DNA of 14,331 bases, from contig CAKUKR010000068.1 in the NCBI GenBank assembly GCA_934663645.1, forward strand, positions 1 to 14,331. Direction: 5' to 3'. Of this stretch, positions 12,616 to 14,331 are shown piece after piece (the first letter of the stretch is position 1; each line of letters begins with the position of its first letter). The DNA is from an uncultured Muribaculaceae bacterium (GTDB lineage Bacteria; Bacteroidota; Bacteroidia; Bacteroidales; Muribaculaceae). The position numbers and the translations under genes are program-made. The notes below the pieces were generated by a model that did no database searches, had not been told where the DNA came from, and worked only from the letters and a program-made list of their open reading frames with translations.

Positions 12616-13683
12616 ATGAACGACCTCGACAAGCTGTATCAACAATGGCTGGAGCTGCAACCGCTGTCTGAACGCAAGCGGCATCTGCTCCGCCAGCGGT
12701 TCATCGTGGACTACAACTTCAACAGCAACCACATAGAGGGCAACACCCTCACATACGGTCAGACGGAGCTGCTGCTGCTGTTTGACAAGGTTACAGGCGA
12801 CGGCAAGCTGCAAGACTTCGTCGAGATGAAGGCAAGCCAAACGGGCCTGCAGATGATTTACGACGAAGCGGCACACCCGGAAACACCGCTGACACAGAAC
12901 TTCATACGCTCGCTGCACAAAGTCTTGCTGCGCGAGGACTATACAGTCCACTACCAGCTGCCGGGCGGCGAAGCGTCAAGTTACACCATACACGCCGGCG
13001 CATACAAGACTCGCCCCAACAGCGTGATAACGCGCTATGGCGACCGCTTTGAATACGCATCTCCCGAAGAGACACCCTCGATGATGACAGACCTCGTGGA
13101 CTGGTACAACGATGCGGAAAAGTCAGGGGAATACAGCCCTGTACAGCTCGCCGCGCTGTTCCATTACAGATACATACGCATACACCCGTTTGAGGACGGC
13201 AACGGCAGGGTCGCCCGCCTGATGGTCAACTACATACTGGCACGCCACGGCTGGCCGATGCTTGTAGTGCGCAGCCGCGACAAACAGGAATACCTCGAGG
13301 CATTGCACCGCACGGACGTGGAAGTCGGCGCATCACCCTCCGACGGAGCAACAGCAACGCAGCAGCAGATACGCCACTTCATGAGGTATTTCAAGGGGAT
13401 GGCCGCCAAGGAACTGAAATACGCAATCGATTTCGCGCGTGAGACATCGCCCGACGTATGGTGGTATGACGGCATGAGAATCGCATTCCGCAGCCCGACA
13501 TCGCCAGTGCTGCTCGCAGCCATGCACGCCAATCCGGACATCACCGTAGAGCAGCTGGCCGAGAAAGCCGGCATTGCACCGTCAGCCGTGAAAAAGCAGC
13601 TCCGCAACATGACCGGCAAAGGCTACATCGCCCGCAACGCCTCCAACGGCAGCTGGAACGTGTTCGCCGTCACCGCCCTCTGA
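12616..13683 (+). CDS. Fic family protein (class II, N-terminal inhibitory helix)
   Basis: Fic enzymes move AMP or a related nucleotide part onto a hydroxyl side chain of a target protein. Seen: 355 residues. The Fic core motif HPFEDGNGRVAR (190-201) is intact, with catalytic His190. The inhibitory motif (S/T)xxxE(G/N) is present as SNHIEG (37-42), N-terminal to the core, which defines class II: Glu41 should block productive ATP binding until displaced. A beta-hairpin flap probably lies near 128-145. The C-terminal winged-helix-like domain (about 295-352, TVEQLAEKAGIAPSAVKKQL) may bind DNA or a partner. Length and layout fit the common free-standing Bacteroidota Fic proteins. The ATG at 12616 follows a three-codon reading frame (12608-12619) whose stop overlaps it as ATGA. 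No -7 box is seen, so it may share the AraC transcript. Target unknown. Confidence 0.93.
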   Translation: MNDLDKLYQQWLELQPLSERKRHLLRQRFIVDYNFNSNHIEGNTLTYGQTELLLLFDKVTGDGKLQDFVEMKASQTGLQMIYDEAAHPETPLTQNFIRSLHKVLLREDYTVHYQLPGGEASSYTIHAGAYKTRPNSVITRYGDRFEYASPEETPSMMTDLVDWYNDAEKSGEYSPVQLAALFHYRYIRIHPFEDGNGRVARLMVNYILARHGWPMLVVRSRDKQEYLEALHRTDVEVGASPSDGATATQQQIRHFMRYFKGMAAKELKYAIDFARETSPDVWWYDGMRIAFRSPTSPVLLAAMHANPDITVEQLAEKAGIAPSAVKKQLRNMTGKGYIARNASNGSWNVFAVTAL

Positions 13684-13685
13684 CC

Positions 13686-13699
13686 GCCGCAAGCCACCT
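13686..13699 (+). repeat. 14-nt direct repeat, right copy flanking the Fic gene
   Basis: GCCGCAAGCCACCT, identical to 12582-12595, beginning 2 nt after the Fic stop codon. Confidence 0.45.
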
Positions 13700-13767
13700 C
13701 CTGCACACCCAAACTACGAGCCCTGCCGATTCAGGATTTGTAAAGGACGCAAGGAAGGAGCGTGACA

Positions 13768-13813
13768 ATAAAGTCCCTATATACGCTTTCTGACTTTATG
13801 CTGACGTATATAG
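13768..13813. repeat. two interleaved perfect inverted repeats (A-B-A'-B')
   Basis: ATAAAGTC (13768-13775) pairs with GACTTTAT (13792-13799), and CTATATACG (13777-13785) pairs with CGTATATAG (13805-13813). The arms alternate, so the two stems cannot both form as plain hairpins: they are either mutually exclusive or an H-type pseudoknot with connecting segments of 1, 6 and 5 nt. It lies between the convergent Fic gene and the small unknown gene, and neither strand shows a terminator T-run after it. Confidence 0.6.
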
Positions 13814-13820
13814 AACACTC

Positions 13821-14129
13821 TTAAAACATGAAACCTGTGTCATACATAACCAGATTTTTCTTCAGAACCCGAAGGCACTCTTCATCAATAACGTCATCCG
13901 TAGACCAGCCATGAGTTATCATTTCCACAAATGGACTTTCAGGCAATTCTACTGTTTTCAACTCTTTATATGCTGTTTCAATCGCAGTCTGAAGCAACAT
14001 CGCATCCATCATTTCAATACCCACAAAACGTCTTTTGGCATCACGCACTGTCGCCTTGAAAACACCTCGAACCATTTTTCGGTATCGATCTTGTGGTGTG
14101 GTCTTTCTGAACAAACTCAAAAAATCCAT
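13821..14129 (-). CDS. small hypothetical protein
   Basis: Not recognised. Seen: 102 residues, start ATG at 14129 (MDFLSLFRK). Residues 10-60 are mixed charged and likely helical (RYRKMVRGVFKATVRDAKRR). The C-terminal half is acidic with a WSTDDVIDEE stretch (75-84). No signal peptide, membrane helix or known motif. More AT-rich than the Fic gene. It starts 11 nt after the stop of the partial frame at the window's right edge, so the two may be co-transcribed and come from the same transferred segment. Confidence 0.6.
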   Translation of the reverse strand: MDFLSLFRKTTPQDRYRKMVRGVFKATVRDAKRRFVGIEMMDAMLLQTAIETAYKELKTVELPESPFVEMITHGWSTDDVIDEECLRVLKKNLVMYDTGFMF

Positions 14130-14140
14130 ATAGCCAATAA

Positions 14141-14278
14141 TTAGATCAAACCCTGTCTCATCATTGCTTCGGCTTCGAGCATGTGCATTTCTGTGAAATC
14201 ATAACGTCGTCTGCCTCCTAAACGGACAAGTACGAAATTGTGCCACCAGCTTCCATTAAGGTCTTTGGGACCTGAACA
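14141..14278 (-). pseudogene. 3' end of an unknown gene, possibly interrupted
   Basis: Minus-strand frame of 45 codons ending in TAA at 14141, with protein-like sequence (SWWHNFVLVRLGGRRRYDFT) but no in-frame ATG before residue 31. The same frame is open upstream to the window edge except for one TGA at 14279-14281; the other candidate frame is open from the edge to a TAG further down. A frameshift, a nonsense change or a sequencing error near 14280 would join them. The rest lies outside the window. Function unknown. Confidence 0.35.
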
Positions 14279-14331
14279 TCAAGGAACTGGCTTGCAACAG
14301 AAAGCCATATTAATGTCAATTGAGTCACCAA

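Overview
The window reads as chromosomal DNA from a GC-rich gut-type member of the Bacteroidales (Bacteroidota). Support: six or more copies of the Bacteroidota sigma-factor -7 box (TAnnTTTG) sit just upstream of start codons, ribosome binding sites are weak or absent, the LptF/LptG-type permease has the long form common in this phylum, and there is a secreted choloylglycine-hydrolase-family enzyme resembling Bacteroides bile salt hydrolases. A Muribaculaceae-like genome would fit the GC-rich codon use, but the family cannot be fixed from this sequence alone.

Left part (1-6756), mostly core genes. A minus-strand LptF/LptG-family permease (LPS export) is divergent from a plus-strand pta-ackA operon (acetyl-CoA to acetate, substrate-level ATP), followed by lgt (lipoprotein diacylglyceryl transferase). 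lgt converges, with a 12-nt gap, on a secreted Ntn-type linear amide hydrolase / possible bile salt hydrolase. A hairpin between ackA and lgt may limit readthrough.

Middle part (6886-10385), accessory and partly AT-richer. It begins with a ~100-nt small RNA gene that has a complete Bacteroidota promoter and a strong intrinsic terminator but no downstream gene. A DUF3800 protein and a minimal nucleotidyltransferase-fold protein follow, divergently arranged. Then comes a ~480-bp non-coding stretch holding REP-like palindromes and a possible small transposon relic, then an ATPase with a C-terminal DUF234-like nuclease-type domain.

Right part (10595-14331). A small cupin converges on a hexapeptide sugar O-acetyltransferase, again with a 12-nt gap. 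An AraC-family regulator lies divergently next to the acetyltransferase and has a 9-bp direct repeat just upstream of its own -7 box. A class II Fic AMP-transferase-type protein follows, bracketed by a 14-nt direct repeat. Past it are two interleaved inverted repeats, a small unknown protein, and a cut-off, possibly frameshifted gene at the right edge.

No tRNA, rRNA, CRISPR array or intact insertion sequence was seen. The least explained items are the orphan small RNA, the interleaved inverted repeats at 13768-13813, the REP/MITE-like segment at 8687-9034, and the near-identical 18-bp junctions at the two tight convergent gene pairs.
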